64,000 bases of DNA, from NCBI RefSeq assembly GCF_016907835.1, contig NZ_JAFBCT010000001.1, forward strand, positions 3,224,001 to 3,288,000, given 5' to 3'. Made by a program: the position numbers and the translations under genes. This stretch comes from Agromyces cerinus. Its GTDB lineage: Bacteria; Actinomycetota; Actinomycetes; Actinomycetales; Microbacteriaceae. Positions 43,085 to 51,912 of the stretch are shown here, in pieces (within the stretch, counting starts at the first letter, position 1; each line of letters begins with the position of its first letter). The notes beneath the pieces were generated by a model, which saw only the letters and a program-made list of their open reading frames with translations, made no database searches and was not told the origin of the DNA.

Positions 43085-43098
43085 CGGGCGCGAGCCCG
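43085..43098 (-). terminator. Possible terminator after tdh-kbl
   Basis: CGGGC-GCGA-GCCCG is a small hairpin 59 bp past the kbl stop. It is short, so this is a weak call. Confidence 0.3.
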
Positions 43099-43156
43099 TT
43101 TCAGTTGTCCACATCCCCTGTTCGGCGCGGCAGAACGGGCAGTCGAGACGACGCGG

Positions 43157-44344
43157 TCAGCGGGGTGCGGCCACCTCGTCGCGAGCAGCCACGAAGGCCG
43201 CGACGCAGCGCCGGATCTCGTCTTCGGAGTGCGCCGCCGACAGCTGCACGCGGATGCGCGCGGCCCCGCGGGGCACGACCGGGAAGCTGAACGCCGTGAC
43301 GTACACCCCGTGCCGCTGCAGGGCGTCGGCCATGCGAGCGGTGAGTGCGGCGTCGCCGAACATCACGGGCACGATCGGGTGCTCGCCGGGCAGCAGGTCG
43401 AACGAGGCATCCGTCATCAGTGAACGGAAGAGGGCCGAGTTCGCGCGCAGCCGCGTGCGCAGCTCGCCCGAGGAGGCGAGCAGTTCGAGCGCCTGGATCG
43501 TGCCCGCCACGATCGCCGGGGCGAGCGTGTTCGAGAAGAGGTAGGGCCGCGCGCGCTGGCGCAGCAGGTCGACGATCTCCTGGCGGGCGGCGACGTACCC
43601 GCCGGATGCCCCGCCGAGCGCCTTGCCGAAGGTGCCGGTCGTGATGTCGACCCGGCCCTCGACGCCGCAGTGCTCGGGCGTGCCCCGGCCGTGCTCGCCG
43701 ACGAAGCCGACGGCGTGCGAGTCGTCGACGAACACCAGGGCGTCGTACCTGTCGGCGAGATCGCAGATCTCGGCGAGCGGCGCGATGTACCCGTCCATCG
43801 AGAAGACGCCGTCGGTCACGATCACCCGGCGGCGGGCATCGGATGCCGCGACCAGCTGCGCCTCGAGGTCGGCGAGGTCGCGGTTCTTGTAGCGGTAGCG
43901 CCGGGCCTTCGAGAGGCGGATGCCGTCGATGATCGAAGCGTGGTTCAGCTCGTCGGAGATGATCGCGTCGTCGGCCCCGAAGAGCACCTCGAAGACGCCG
44001 CCGTTCGCATCGAAGCACGAGGAGAAGAGGATCGTGTCGTCGTAGCCGAGGAAGTCGGAGACGCGCCGCTCGAGCTCGAGGTGCAGTTCCTGCGTGCCGC
44101 AGATGAATCGCACGCTCGCGAGCCCGTAGCCCCAGTCGTCGAGCCCGGCATGCGCCGCCGCGACGATGCGCGGGTCGTTCGCGAGCCCGAGGTAGTTGTT
44201 CGCGCAGAAGTTCAGCACCTCGCGGCCGGCCACTTCGATCTCGGACGACTGCGGGCCGTGGATGCCGCGCTCGCGCTTGGTCAGCCCCGCGGCCTCGATC
44301 TCGTCGAGCTCCGCGCGCAACTGCTCCTTCACCGTTCCGTACAT
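43157..44344 (-). CDS. kbl: 2-amino-3-ketobutyrate CoA ligase (glycine C-acetyltransferase)
   Basis: This PLP enzyme cleaves 2-amino-3-oxobutyrate with CoA into glycine and acetyl-CoA. It has 395 residues and the alpha-oxoamine synthase signature [16 protein letters not shown] with the PLP lysine; [25 protein letters not shown] and [15 protein letters not shown] are Kbl-typical. Its ATG lies 2 bp after the tdh stop, so threonine dehydrogenase and this enzyme are co-expressed. Confidence 0.96.
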   Translation of the reverse strand: MYGTVKEQLRAELDEIEAAGLTKRERGIHGPQSSEIEVAGREVLNFCANNYLGLANDPRIVAAAHAGLDDWGYGLASVRFICGTQELHLELERRVSDFLGYDDTILFSSCFDANGGVFEVLFGADDAIISDELNHASIIDGIRLSKARRYRYKNRDLADLEAQLVAASDARRRVIVTDGVFSMDGYIAPLAEICDLADRYDALVFVDDSHAVGFVGEHGRGTPEHCGVEGRVDITTGTFGKALGGASGGYVAARQEIVDLLRQRARPYLFSNTLAPAIVAGTIQALELLASSGELRTRLRANSALFRSLMTDASFDLLPGEHPIVPVMFGDAALTARMADALQRHGVYVTAFSFPVVPRGAARIRVQLSAAHSEDEIRRCVAAFVAARDEVAAPR

Positions 44345-44346
44345 GT

Positions 44347-45390
44347 CTACAGCTCCGTCCAGTCGAGGATGACCTTGCCGACGCCGCCCGAGGCGGCCGC
44401 ATCGAACGCCGCGCGCCAGTCGCGCGCCGGGTAGCGGTCGCTGATGATCGAGGCGACGCGCGAGCGCAGCTGCGGGCTCGTCTGCAGCATCGCGCTCATC
44501 GAGTTCCAGGTCTCGAACATCTCGCGCCCGTAGATGCCCTTCATGGTGAGCATGTGGGTGACGACCTTGCCCCAGTCGATCGCGAACGGCTCTGCGGGCA
44601 GGCCGAGCAACGCCATGCGGCCGCCGTGGTTCATGTTCTCGATCATCTCGGGCAGCGCCCTCGCCGAACCCGACATCTCGAAGCCGACGTCGAAGCCCTC
44701 CCGCATGCCGAGGCGCTCCTGCGCCGACCGCACCCGCTCCTTCGAGACGTCGACGACGGCGTCGGCGCCCATCGAGAGGGCGAGGTCGAGGCGTGCGGGC
44801 GAGACATCCGTTGCGACGATGAAGCGGGCGCCGACGTGCCGGGCGACCGCGATCGACATGAGTCCGATCGGCCCGCAGCCGGTGACGAGCACGTCTTCGC
44901 CGACGACCGAGAAGGCGAGCGCGGTGTGCACGGCGTTGCCGAACGGGTCGAAGATCGCACCGACCTCGGGCTCGATGTCGGCGTGGTGCACCCAGACGTT
45001 CTCACCGGGCAGCACGACGTACTCGGCGAACGCGCCGTCGCGGTGGAGGCCCACGCCCTTCGTGCGGATGCACATCTGGCGGCGCCCGGCGCGGCAGTTG
45101 CGGCACATGCCGCAGACGATGTGCCCCTCGCCAGAGACGCGGTCGCCGACGGCGACGTCGTGCACGAGCGGCCCGACCTCGACGACCTCGCCGTAGAACT
45201 CGTGGCCGGGGATGAGCGGCGCGGCGATCGTCGACGCGGCCCAGTCGTCCCACTTCTCTATGTGCAGGTCGGTGCCGCAGATGCCGGTGCGCAGCACCCG
45301 GATCTTCACGTCGGCGGGGCCCGTCTCGGGCTCCGGCCGATCGACGTACTCCAGGCCGGCGCCGGGTGCAGGTTTGTAGAGGGCCTTCAT
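44347..45390 (-). CDS. tdh: L-threonine 3-dehydrogenase
   Basis: This enzyme oxidises threonine to 2-amino-3-oxobutyrate with NAD+, feeding Kbl. It is a zinc-dependent MDR protein of 347 residues. Catalytic zinc ligands are in [13 protein letters not shown] and [12 protein letters not shown]; structural zinc cysteines are in [15 protein letters not shown]; the NAD site is [18 protein letters not shown] 45390 has GGAG 9 nt upstream; longer in-frame starts add residues outside the conserved N-terminus. Confidence 0.96.
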   Translation of the reverse strand: MKALYKPAPGAGLEYVDRPEPETGPADVKIRVLRTGICGTDLHIEKWDDWAASTIAAPLIPGHEFYGEVVEVGPLVHDVAVGDRVSGEGHIVCGMCRNCRAGRRQMCIRTKGVGLHRDGAFAEYVVLPGENVWVHHADIEPEVGAIFDPFGNAVHTALAFSVVGEDVLVTGCGPIGLMSIAVARHVGARFIVATDVSPARLDLALSMGADAVVDVSKERVRSAQERLGMREGFDVGFEMSGSARALPEMIENMNHGGRMALLGLPAEPFAIDWGKVVTHMLTMKGIYGREMFETWNSMSAMLQTSPQLRSRVASIISDRYPARDWRAAFDAAASGGVGKVILDWTEL

Positions 45391-45725
45391 CGCAAGAAAC
45401 TCCATTGTTGAGAACATGAACCGCTGGGTGCGGCGGCTCATGCGAGTGGTCCGGTGGATGCGCCGGATGACTCAGCCATCGTACCGGCGATGCTGCGGAT
45501 GCCTCGGGCTGGTGCAGGGATGCCGCCAGCCCGGGAGCGGGCGCGAAACGCTGTCGGCCGCGGTCCATCGAACGAATTGTAGCGCGTGACGTGTGATATA
45601 TGACACACTGTCCGCGGTGCAGCGAAGACGCCGCGCCACTCCGGCCGGGGGCCGGAGATCGCACCGGGTCGGGAACCTGCAGTGCCGGGGTCTTCGATCC
45701 GCAGCAGATGATTCAGGAGTCGACG
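45391..45725. other. Divergent control region between tdh-kbl and the M9 peptidase gene
   Basis: A 335-bp gene-free stretch. It contains an imperfect palindrome at 45591-45606 and the AGGAG ribosome site of the M9 gene near 45716. A frame open from an ATG at 45600 joins the M9 gene but would bury its signal peptide, so it is treated as non-coding leader. I see no RNA structure or repeat beyond these. Confidence 0.5.
45591..45606. promoter_or_regulatory. Imperfect palindrome GTGTGATATATGACAC
   Basis: GTGT and ACAC arms flank a G-ATATAT-G core, with one mismatched pair. AT-rich in GC-rich surroundings and placed between two divergent genes, it is a candidate operator of the GntR-like or similar kind. 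No regulator gene is adjacent. Confidence 0.4.
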
Positions 45726-48314
45726 ATGACCCAACCCATCCGACGACGCGGAACCGGCACAGCCATCGCGCTGTCGCTCGTACTCGCATTCAGCCTCGGC
45801 GCCCCGCTGGGGGCCAACGCGGCGGCACCGCCCGATCCGGTGCCGTCGGGCTCCGGCCCGGCGGCCGACACCGGGGGCGCGGCAGCCACGGGTTCCGGCG
45901 AAGCGCTCGGGCCCGAGCTCGACTCGGAGCCGGCGGCACCGCTCACGGCGAACACCGAGGTGCACCGCACCGAGGCCGGTGACGAGGTCGCCGTTCCCGA
46001 CCGGCCGTCGGCCGGAGCAACCGGGGCCTCGGGCGCCCCGTCCGCCCGGCAGGCGGCGGCGGCCGCGGAGTGCAGCACCGCGGGCTTCGCAGCAGCGAGC
46101 GGCCAGTCGCTCGTCGACCTGATCGTTGCGAGCCCCATGGACTGCATCAACTCGCTGTTCCTCGTGAAGGGCGCCGACGCCAAGTCGATCTTCGCCGAAG
46201 CGCAGATGATCACCGTCGCGAACGCGCTCCGCACCGTCGCCGGCTCCTACCCGGGCGACAACTCCACGTCGGCCGGCCAGCTCGTGCTGTTCCTGCGGGC
46301 GGGCTACTACGTGCAGTTCTACGACGCCGAGAACGTGGGCGACTACGGGGCGTCGCTGTCGAACGCCGCGGCCGGGGCGCTCGACGCCTTCTTCGGCAAC
46401 CCGCGCTCGCGCGATGTCACCGACGCCAACGGCGAGGTGCTCGGCGAGGCCGTCATCCTCATCGACAGCGCCGTGCTCAACGACCGCTACCTCGACGTCG
46501 TCGAGCGGCTGCTCACCGAATACGACGCCGAGTACGAGGCGCTGTGGTGGATGCGCAACGCCGTGAACAACGTGTTCACGGTGCTGTTCCGCGGCCACCA
46601 GGTGCCCGAGTTCGTCGCCGCCGTGGCCGCGGATCCGTCGATCCTCACCACGCTGCGCGACTTCGCCGTCGCCCACCTCGACCGGCTCGGCGGCGACACC
46701 GCCTTCCTGCCGACGAACGCCGGTCGCGAGCTCGCCCGCTTCCTCGGCGACGATTCCGTGCGCGCAGCGGCGAAGCCGCTCGTGACCGACCTGCTCACCC
46801 GCACCTCGCTCGACGGACCGACCGCGCAGCTGTGGGTCGCCCTCGGCCAGATGGCGAACTACTACGACCCCGAGGCGTGCGCCGACTACGGCACCTGCGA
46901 CCTCGGCGAGCGCGTCGCCGAAGCCGTGCTCGTCACCGAGCACGACTGCTCCTCGAGCATCACGATCCGCGCTCAGGAGATCAGCGCCGAGCAGCTCACC
47001 GCGAGCTGCTCGAGCCTGCTCGCGCAGGACCGGTACTTCCATGCGGTCGCGAAGGACCCGGGGGCGGTGCCGAACGACGTGAACTCCAGCATCGAGGTGG
47101 TCGTGTTCGACTCGAGCAGCGACTACCAGAGCTACGCGGGTGCGATCTTCGGCATCGACACCAACAACGGCGGCATGTACCTCGAGGGCGACCCTTCGGC
47201 CGCCGACAACGTCGCGCGGTTCATCGCCTACGAGGCCGAGTGGCTTCGCCCGGCGTTCGCGGTGTGGAACCTCAACCACGAGTACACGCACTACCTCGAC
47301 GGCCGCTTCAACATGCACGGCGACTTCGAGGAGGGCATGCAGACGCCAACGATCTGGTGGGTCGAGGGTTTCGCGGAGTTCATCTCGTACCACTACCGGG
47401 GTGAGGACTACACGGCCGCGCAGGCGGCGGCCGCGCAGGGCACCTACACGCTCAGCCAGCTCTTCGACACGAACTACGACCACGGCCAGGAGCGAGTCTA
47501 CCGCTGGGGGTACCTCGCCGCGGCGTTCATGCTCAACGAACGCCCCAGCGAGCTGCAGACCATCCTCGGCTCGTACCGCGCCGGCGACTGGGACGCGGCC
47601 CGCACCTACATCACCGACACGATCGGCACGCGGTACGACGCCGACTTCGCGGCGTACCTCACCCGATGCGCGGCGGGCGACTGCAGCGACGATCTCGGCG
47701 GCGGCACCGACCCGGTCAACCGCGTTCCCGTGGCATCGTTCGCCATCTCGGCCGACGGCCTGGAGGTCGGCTTCACCGACACGTCGACCGACGAGGACGG
47801 CACGATCGCCTCGCGCCGCTGGCAGTTCGGCGACGGGCAGGAGTCGACCGAGGCGAACCCGACGATCGCCTTCGCCGCCGCCGGCACGTACTCGGTCACG
47901 CTGACGGTGACCGACGACGACGGGGCGACCGGCACGGTCACGCTCCCCGTCACGGTGGCGGACGGCGGCACCCCGGCACTCCCCGAGTGCACGGGCTCCG
48001 ACCTCCGCCAGCTCGACGACGAGTGCAGTCGATCAGGGCGCTCCGCTGCGCGCGGTGACACCGACGGCCTGTTCATCTGGATTCCGGCGGGCACCGCACA
48101 GGTGACCGTCACGACGACCGGCGGCACCGGAGACGCCGACCTCTATTACAACTGCTACGGCTGGGCCGGCGCGAACGCGCACGTCGCGCGCTCGACGACC
48201 CCCGGCAGCAACGAGGAGAGCGTCGTGGTGGCCTGGCCGGCAGCCGGGTGGAACTACGTCGGCCTGACCGGGGTCGAGGACTTCGCGGGGGTGACGGTCA
48301 CCGCCAGCTACTGA
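45726..48314 (+). CDS. Secreted M9-family (collagenase-type) metallopeptidase with PKD and pre-peptidase C-terminal domains
   Basis: This 862-residue protein has a signal peptide at about 1-33 (LSLVLAFSLGAPLGANA), a Pro/Ala/Gly-rich linker, the M9 N-terminal region, then the catalytic domain with H518-E-Y-T-H522 and the downstream acidic ligand in WWVEGFAEFISYHYRG. After it come a PKD domain (VPVASFAISADGLEVGFTD to VTVTDDDGATG) and a PPC domain (GTAQVTVTTTGGTGDADLYYNCY). It probably degrades collagen-like or other extracellular protein. ATG 45726 has AGGAG 6 nt upstream. A strong terminator follows. Confidence 0.92.
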   Translation: MTQPIRRRGTGTAIALSLVLAFSLGAPLGANAAAPPDPVPSGSGPAADTGGAAATGSGEALGPELDSEPAAPLTANTEVHRTEAGDEVAVPDRPSAGATGASGAPSARQAAAAAECSTAGFAAASGQSLVDLIVASPMDCINSLFLVKGADAKSIFAEAQMITVANALRTVAGSYPGDNSTSAGQLVLFLRAGYYVQFYDAENVGDYGASLSNAAAGALDAFFGNPRSRDVTDANGEVLGEAVILIDSAVLNDRYLDVVERLLTEYDAEYEALWWMRNAVNNVFTVLFRGHQVPEFVAAVAADPSILTTLRDFAVAHLDRLGGDTAFLPTNAGRELARFLGDDSVRAAAKPLVTDLLTRTSLDGPTAQLWVALGQMANYYDPEACADYGTCDLGERVAEAVLVTEHDCSSSITIRAQEISAEQLTASCSSLLAQDRYFHAVAKDPGAVPNDVNSSIEVVVFDSSSDYQSYAGAIFGIDTNNGGMYLEGDPSAADNVARFIAYEAEWLRPAFAVWNLNHEYTHYLDGRFNMHGDFEEGMQTPTIWWVEGFAEFISYHYRGEDYTAAQAAAAQGTYTLSQLFDTNYDHGQERVYRWGYLAAAFMLNERPSELQTILGSYRAGDWDAARTYITDTIGTRYDADFAAYLTRCAAGDCSDDLGGGTDPVNRVPVASFAISADGLEVGFTDTSTDEDGTIASRRWQFGDGQESTEANPTIAFAAAGTYSVTLTVTDDDGATGTVTLPVTVADGGTPALPECTGSDLRQLDDECSRSGRSAARGDTDGLFIWIPAGTAQVTVTTTGGTGDADLYYNCYGWAGANAHVARSTTPGSNEESVVVAWPAAGWNYVGLTGVEDFAGVTVTASY

Positions 48315-48329
48315 TCCTTCGACAGGGGC

Positions 48330-48364
48330 GGCCGTGCTGCCCGGGATTCCCGGGCGGCACGGCC
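48330..48364 (+). terminator. Strong terminator after the M9 peptidase gene
   Basis: Arms GGCCGTGCTGCCCGGG and CCCGGGCGGCACGGCC form a 16-bp stem (one G-U pair) with an ATT loop, 15 bp past the stop codon. Confidence 0.85.
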
Positions 48365-48416
48365 GTCGTCGTGCCGGTTGCGGTTCGCCCTCACGACGGA
48401 TATCGTTCACTGATCA

Positions 48417-48440
48417 CCGAATCGAATCGATTCGATTCGG
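48417..48440. promoter_or_regulatory. Perfect 24-bp palindromic operator before the MFS gene
   Basis: Arms CCGAATCGAATC and GATTCGATTCGG meet without spacer. The centre AATCGATT is of LacI type and contains CGAATCGATTCG, identical to the site before the LacI gene at 40381. Confidence 0.72.
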
Positions 48441-48454
48441 GGTTCGAATGGCTC

Positions 48455-48522
48455 ACGACGCCGACTCGACGCACCGACTCGACGCACAGACACGACGCAC
48501 AGACGCACAGACACGACGACAG
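48455..48522. repeat. Degenerate GACGCAC/GACACGAC repeats in the MFS leader
   Basis: CGACGCAC and CAGACACGACGCACAGACG units alternate imperfectly through the leader of the MFS gene. It is low-complexity on one strand (A, C and G with very few T) and no obvious fold is seen. Confidence 0.6.
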
Positions 48523-48532
48523 AAGCTGAACG

Positions 48533-49834
48533 ATGACCGACCACCTCCGCGCAACCGCCACCACGAACCGCGCACGCCGCGAACTCCTCGCCTGGCGCAA
48601 TGCGATCTTCGCCATCTTCTTCCTCTCGGGGCTCAGTCTCGCGAGCTGGGTCGCGCGCCTTCCCGAGGTGCGTGACCAGACGGGGCTCAGCACCCAGGGC
48701 GTCGGACTCGTGATCCTCGCCGGCTCCATCGCCGCAGTGCTCGGCCTCATCGCCGCTCCCCCGCTCATGGCCCGCTTCGGCGCGCGCACGGGCATGGCGG
48801 GCGCGCTCATCGCGGTCTCCCTCGGCCTCGCGTTGATCGGCATCGGCGGTTCGGCGCTGCCGTCCATCCCGCTCATCGTGATCGGGCTCGCGTTCGCCGG
48901 CTTCGGCAACGGCGCGGTCGACGTCATGATGAATGTCGAGGGCGCCGAGGCAGAGCGCGAGATCAGCCGCACGCTCATGCCGCTCATGCACGCGTTCTTC
49001 TCGTTCGGCACGGTCGCGGGCGCCGGCATGGCGGCCGCGGCGGCGGCGCTCGCCGTCCCGGTCGTCGTGCACCTCTCCGTGATCGGCGCGGGCATCGCGG
49101 TCGGAGCGATCGTCGCGGTGCGGTTCGTGCCCAAGCGCAGCGAGCTCGGCGACCCGGCGGCAGCCGATGAGCGAGCGGATGCCGCATCCGCACGCCCGTG
49201 GACCGAACGGTTCCGCGACGGCCTCAGGGTCTGGGGCGATGTGCGCCTCCTGCTCATCGGCGTCATCATGCTCGGCATGTCGTTCGCCGAGGGATCGGCG
49301 AACGACTGGCTCACGCTCGCGGCGGTCGACGGCCACGGCTTCGACCCGGCCGTGGGCGCCGCGATCTTCACGGTCTTCGCGGTGTCGATGACGACGGCTC
49401 GCGTGCTCGGCGGCCCGCTCGTCGACCGCTTCGGCCGGGTCGCGACGCTCCGCGTGCTCGCCGCGACCGGCGTGGTCGGGCTCAGCCTCTTCATCTTCGG
49501 CACCGAGATGTGGGTGATCGTCGTCGGCACCGTGCTGTGGGGCATCGGCGCGTCGATGGGCTTCCCGGTCGGCATGTCGGCTGCCGCCGACGTGCCCGAT
49601 CGCACCCAGGCCGCCGCCCGGGTGAGCGCCGTTGCGATCATCGGCTACTGCGCCTTCCTCGTCGGCCCGCCGTTCATCGGCTTCCTGGGCGAGCACTTCG
49701 GGCTGCTGAACGCCCTGCTCGTGATCCTGGCGCTCATGGTCATGGCCGGGCTCGCGGCCCCCGCGGCGCGCGAACGCTCGGGCAAGCCGGGTGCCACGGG
49801 CGGCGAGTCAGACGCCCCGGCCGCACAGGCCTGA
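48533..49834 (+). CDS. MFS transporter (YbjJ-like)
   Basis: This 433-residue protein has twelve helices. After WRNAIFAIFFLSGLSLASWVARLPEVRDQTGLS comes the A-type motif region PLMARFGARTG; the second half has LGGPLVDRFGRVATLRVLAATG. NGAVDVMMNVEGAEAE and PLMHAFFSFGTVAGA are typical of the YbjJ/YfkF branch of sugar or drug carriers. The substrate is unknown. Transcription is probably controlled by a LacI-type protein at the 24-bp palindrome upstream. The stop codon lies within a terminator stem. Confidence 0.9.
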   Translation: MTDHLRATATTNRARRELLAWRNAIFAIFFLSGLSLASWVARLPEVRDQTGLSTQGVGLVILAGSIAAVLGLIAAPPLMARFGARTGMAGALIAVSLGLALIGIGGSALPSIPLIVIGLAFAGFGNGAVDVMMNVEGAEAEREISRTLMPLMHAFFSFGTVAGAGMAAAAAALAVPVVVHLSVIGAGIAVGAIVAVRFVPKRSELGDPAAADERADAASARPWTERFRDGLRVWGDVRLLLIGVIMLGMSFAEGSANDWLTLAAVDGHGFDPAVGAAIFTVFAVSMTTARVLGGPLVDRFGRVATLRVLAATGVVGLSLFIFGTEMWVIVVGTVLWGIGASMGFPVGMSAAADVPDRTQAAARVSAVAIIGYCAFLVGPPFIGFLGEHFGLLNALLVILALMVMAGLAAPAARERSGKPGATGGESDAPAAQA

Positions 49835-49849
49835 CGCCCGCGTCAGGCC
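49828..49849 (+). terminator. Terminator overlapping the MFS stop codon
   Basis: Perfect 10-bp arms GGCCTGACGC and GCGTCAGGCC with a CC loop. The TGA stop (49832-49834) is in the 5' arm. Confidence 0.7.
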
Positions 49850-49870
49850 GTCGAACACAACCGCTCGCCG

Positions 49871-49876
49871 TACACT
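49871..49876 (+). promoter_or_regulatory. -10 hexamer TACACT for nucS, leaderless type
   Basis: TACACT-CGACTG-GTG: 6-nt gap, no ribosome site. Confidence 0.68.
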
Positions 49877-49882
49877 CGACTG

Positions 49883-50578
49883 GTGCGTCTCGTCATCGCC
49901 CGCTGCTCCGTCGACTACGCCGGACGCCTCGCGGCACATCTCCCGCTCGCCACCCGCCTGCTGATGGTGAAGGGCGACGGCAGCCTCCTCGTGCACTCCG
50001 ACGGCGGCAGCTACAAACCGCTCAACTGGATGAGCCCGCCGTGCACCCTCACGACGCTCGAGCCCGACGACGACCAGCGTTCTGCCGGCATCGTCGAGCT
50101 CTGGAAGGTCGTGCACCAGAAGACGGCCGACCAGCTCACCGTCTCGATCCACGAGGTGCTGCACGACTCGAACCACGAGCTCGGCGTCGACCCCGGCCTG
50201 CAGAAGGACGGCGTGGAGGCGCACCTGCAGAAACTGCTCGCCGAGCAGATCGAACTCCTCGGCGACGGTCACCGGCTCGTGCGCCGCGAGTACATGACGG
50301 CCATCGGCCCGGTCGACATCCTGGCGACGGATGCCTCGGGCGCCTCGGTCGCCGTCGAGCTCAAGCGCCGCGGCGACATCGACGGCGTCGAGCAGCTGAC
50401 CCGCTACCTCGAGCTCATGAACCGCGACCCGCACCTCGCGCCCGTGACCGGCGTCTTCGCGGCGCAGGAGATCAAGCCCCAGGCCCGCACCCTTGCGGAG
50501 GATCGCGGCATCCGCTGCGTCGTGCTCGACTACGACGCGATGCGCGGCGTCGACAGCGGCGTGCCGACGCTCTTCTGA
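49883..50578 (+). CDS. nucS: Mismatch-specific endonuclease NucS/EndoMS
   Basis: This 231-residue nuclease cuts both strands at mismatches and provides the non-canonical mismatch repair of most actinobacteria, which lack MutS/MutL. The N-terminal DNA-binding half includes [12 protein letters not shown]; the C-terminal RecB-like nuclease core has D145, E159 and K161 in PVDILATD and [17 protein letters not shown]. The tail ends VPTLF, matching the beta-clamp-binding peptide reported for the family. Leaderless-type promoter. Confidence 0.95.
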   Translation: MRLVIARCSVDYAGRLAAHLPLATRLLMVKGDGSLLVHSDGGSYKPLNWMSPPCTLTTLEPDDDQRSAGIVELWKVVHQKTADQLTVSIHEVLHDSNHELGVDPGLQKDGVEAHLQKLLAEQIELLGDGHRLVRREYMTAIGPVDILATDASGASVAVELKRRGDIDGVEQLTRYLELMNRDPHLAPVTGVFAAQEIKPQARTLAEDRGIRCVVLDYDAMRGVDSGVPTLF

Positions 50579-50657
50579 GCAGCAAAGTCCACAGACCGGT
50601 GGCGACCGGCGCCCACCACCCTCGGGAAACCTGAGTGTTGCTCGAACTTTCGCACCC

Positions 50658-50663
50658 TAGGAT
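50658..50663 (+). promoter_or_regulatory. -10 hexamer TAGGAT for the HAD gene, leaderless type
   Basis: TAGGAT-GTCACG-GTG: 6-nt gap, no ribosome site. Confidence 0.66.
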
Positions 50664-50669
50664 GTCACG

Positions 50670-51362
50670 GTGACCACCGAGCCCCTGACGATCCTCAAGA
50701 CGACCACACCGACCCGCACCTGGTCGGCGGTGCTGTTCGACCTCGACGGCACGATCGTCGACTCGGCCTCCGACATCACCGGTTCGCTCGCGCACATGTT
50801 CACCGAGCTCGGGCTGCCCGTGCCGAGCGACGAGGTGCTGCGCGGCTACGTCGGCCCACCGCTGCTCGACAGCCTGCGCATGACCGCCGGCTTCAACGAC
50901 GCCGAGGCGTGGGAGGCGCTGAACATCTACCGCGACCACTACGGCGAGCACGTGCTGCGCTCCCCCGTGTTCCCGGGCGTCGCCGGCGTGCTCGAGCGGC
51001 TGCACGCCGCCGGCATCCCCGTCGCGCTCGCGACCTCGAAGCCCGAGTCGATGGCCCGCAAGGTGCTCGACCACACCGGCCTCAGCCAGTACTTCACCGT
51101 CATCGCGGGCGCGAGCGACGACGAGGAGCGCAGCACGAAGGCCGACGTCGTCGCCGAGGCGCTGCGCCGCCTGCAGGCGCTCGACATCAGCACCGAACAC
51201 GCGGTGATGGTCGGCGACCGCGGCTACGACACGCTCGGCGCGCTCGCGAACGGCGTGCCGACGATCCTCGTCGAGTGGGGCTACGGCTCCCCCTCCGAAG
51301 CCGGCGACGCCATGGCCGTCGTGCACTCCGCCGACCAGCTGCGGAGCCTCCTGCTCGGCTGA
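50670..51362 (+). CDS. HAD-superfamily phosphatase (phosphoglycolate-phosphatase-like)
   Basis: This 230-residue protein has HAD motif I VLFDLDGTIVDS (nucleophile D24, acid D26), motif II LATSKP, motif III lysine in DDEERSTKADVV, and motif IV MVGDRGYDTLGAL. The helical cap between motif I and II makes it a Gph/PpaX-type subfamily IA enzyme. Substrate unproven. The GTG start is leaderless-type. It is convergent with the lipoprotein gene, and both stops lie in one hairpin. Confidence 0.9.
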   Translation: MTTEPLTILKTTTPTRTWSAVLFDLDGTIVDSASDITGSLAHMFTELGLPVPSDEVLRGYVGPPLLDSLRMTAGFNDAEAWEALNIYRDHYGEHVLRSPVFPGVAGVLERLHAAGIPVALATSKPESMARKVLDHTGLSQYFTVIAGASDDEERSTKADVVAEALRRLQALDISTEHAVMVGDRGYDTLGALANGVPTILVEWGYGSPSEAGDAMAVVHSADQLRSLLLG

Positions 51363-51392
51363 CGCCGCGTCTCCAGCCGAACGACGGCGTCA
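51360..51392. terminator. Bidirectional hairpin between HAD and lipoprotein genes
   Basis: TGACGCCG and CGGCGTCA are 8-bp complementary arms separated by 17 nt; each contains one gene's stop codon. The long loop makes this a moderate call. Confidence 0.42.
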
Positions 51393-51809
51393 GTAACCCG
51401 AAGCCACCGGTACGACCTCGACCGTGAACGAGATCGTGTCACCGGTCGCGCCGTTCTCGAGCGTCACCGCGGTCGTTCCGACGGCGGTCGCCGTGAGGCC
51501 CGGATTGGACTGCGCGCTCCCGTCGTCACCGCCCGGCGTGAACCGGGCGATCGTCGGATCTTCGATCTCGGCGTCCCAGTCGGCGTACGTCTCGTCGTCA
51601 CCGGCCAGGTCGATCACGTTGCCGTCGACGACCTCGATCGTCTCGCCGTCGATGTCGTCGAGTTGCACGACGACCGGCGCCGGCAGGGTGTCGGTTCCGG
51701 TCGTGCACCCGGCGAGGGCGAGAGCGCCGGCCGCGAGGGCGCACAGCAGCGACACCGAGCGGCGCCCTGCACGGGGCATCCGCTCGCTCGTCCTCGTTCG
51801 GTCGACCAT
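51390..51809 (-). CDS. Small secreted lipoprotein, unknown function
   Basis: This 139-residue protein has a basic N-terminus, a hydrophobic stretch and lipobox LALAGC (Cys about residue 35), so it is predicted to be membrane-anchored outside the cell. The mature part (about 100 residues) is acidic and Thr/Val-rich with beta character (GLTATAVGTTAVTLENGATGDTI), resembling Ig-like or protease-inhibitor-like beta domains. I do not recognise the family. ATG 51809 has a G-rich run upstream; ATG 51779 is an alternative. Confidence 0.75.
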   Translation of the reverse strand: MVDRTRTSERMPRAGRRSVSLLCALAAGALALAGCTTGTDTLPAPVVVQLDDIDGETIEVVDGNVIDLAGDDETYADWDAEIEDPTIARFTPGGDDGSAQSNPGLTATAVGTTAVTLENGATGDTISFTVEVVPVASGY

Positions 51810-51912
51810 CGCGGCACCCCCGCCCCGCGGCGCGGAGCGCCGTCGGATTCAGCGTAGACCGGGCGGATGGCACGCGACAGCCCGGCTCGAACCGTGACGA
51901 CGGCCGTCCGCA

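Noticed and set aside
45600..45725. Upstream ATG extending the M9 peptidase by 42 residues
   Set aside because: It would place the signal peptide inside the protein, and the AGGAG site fits ATG 45726.
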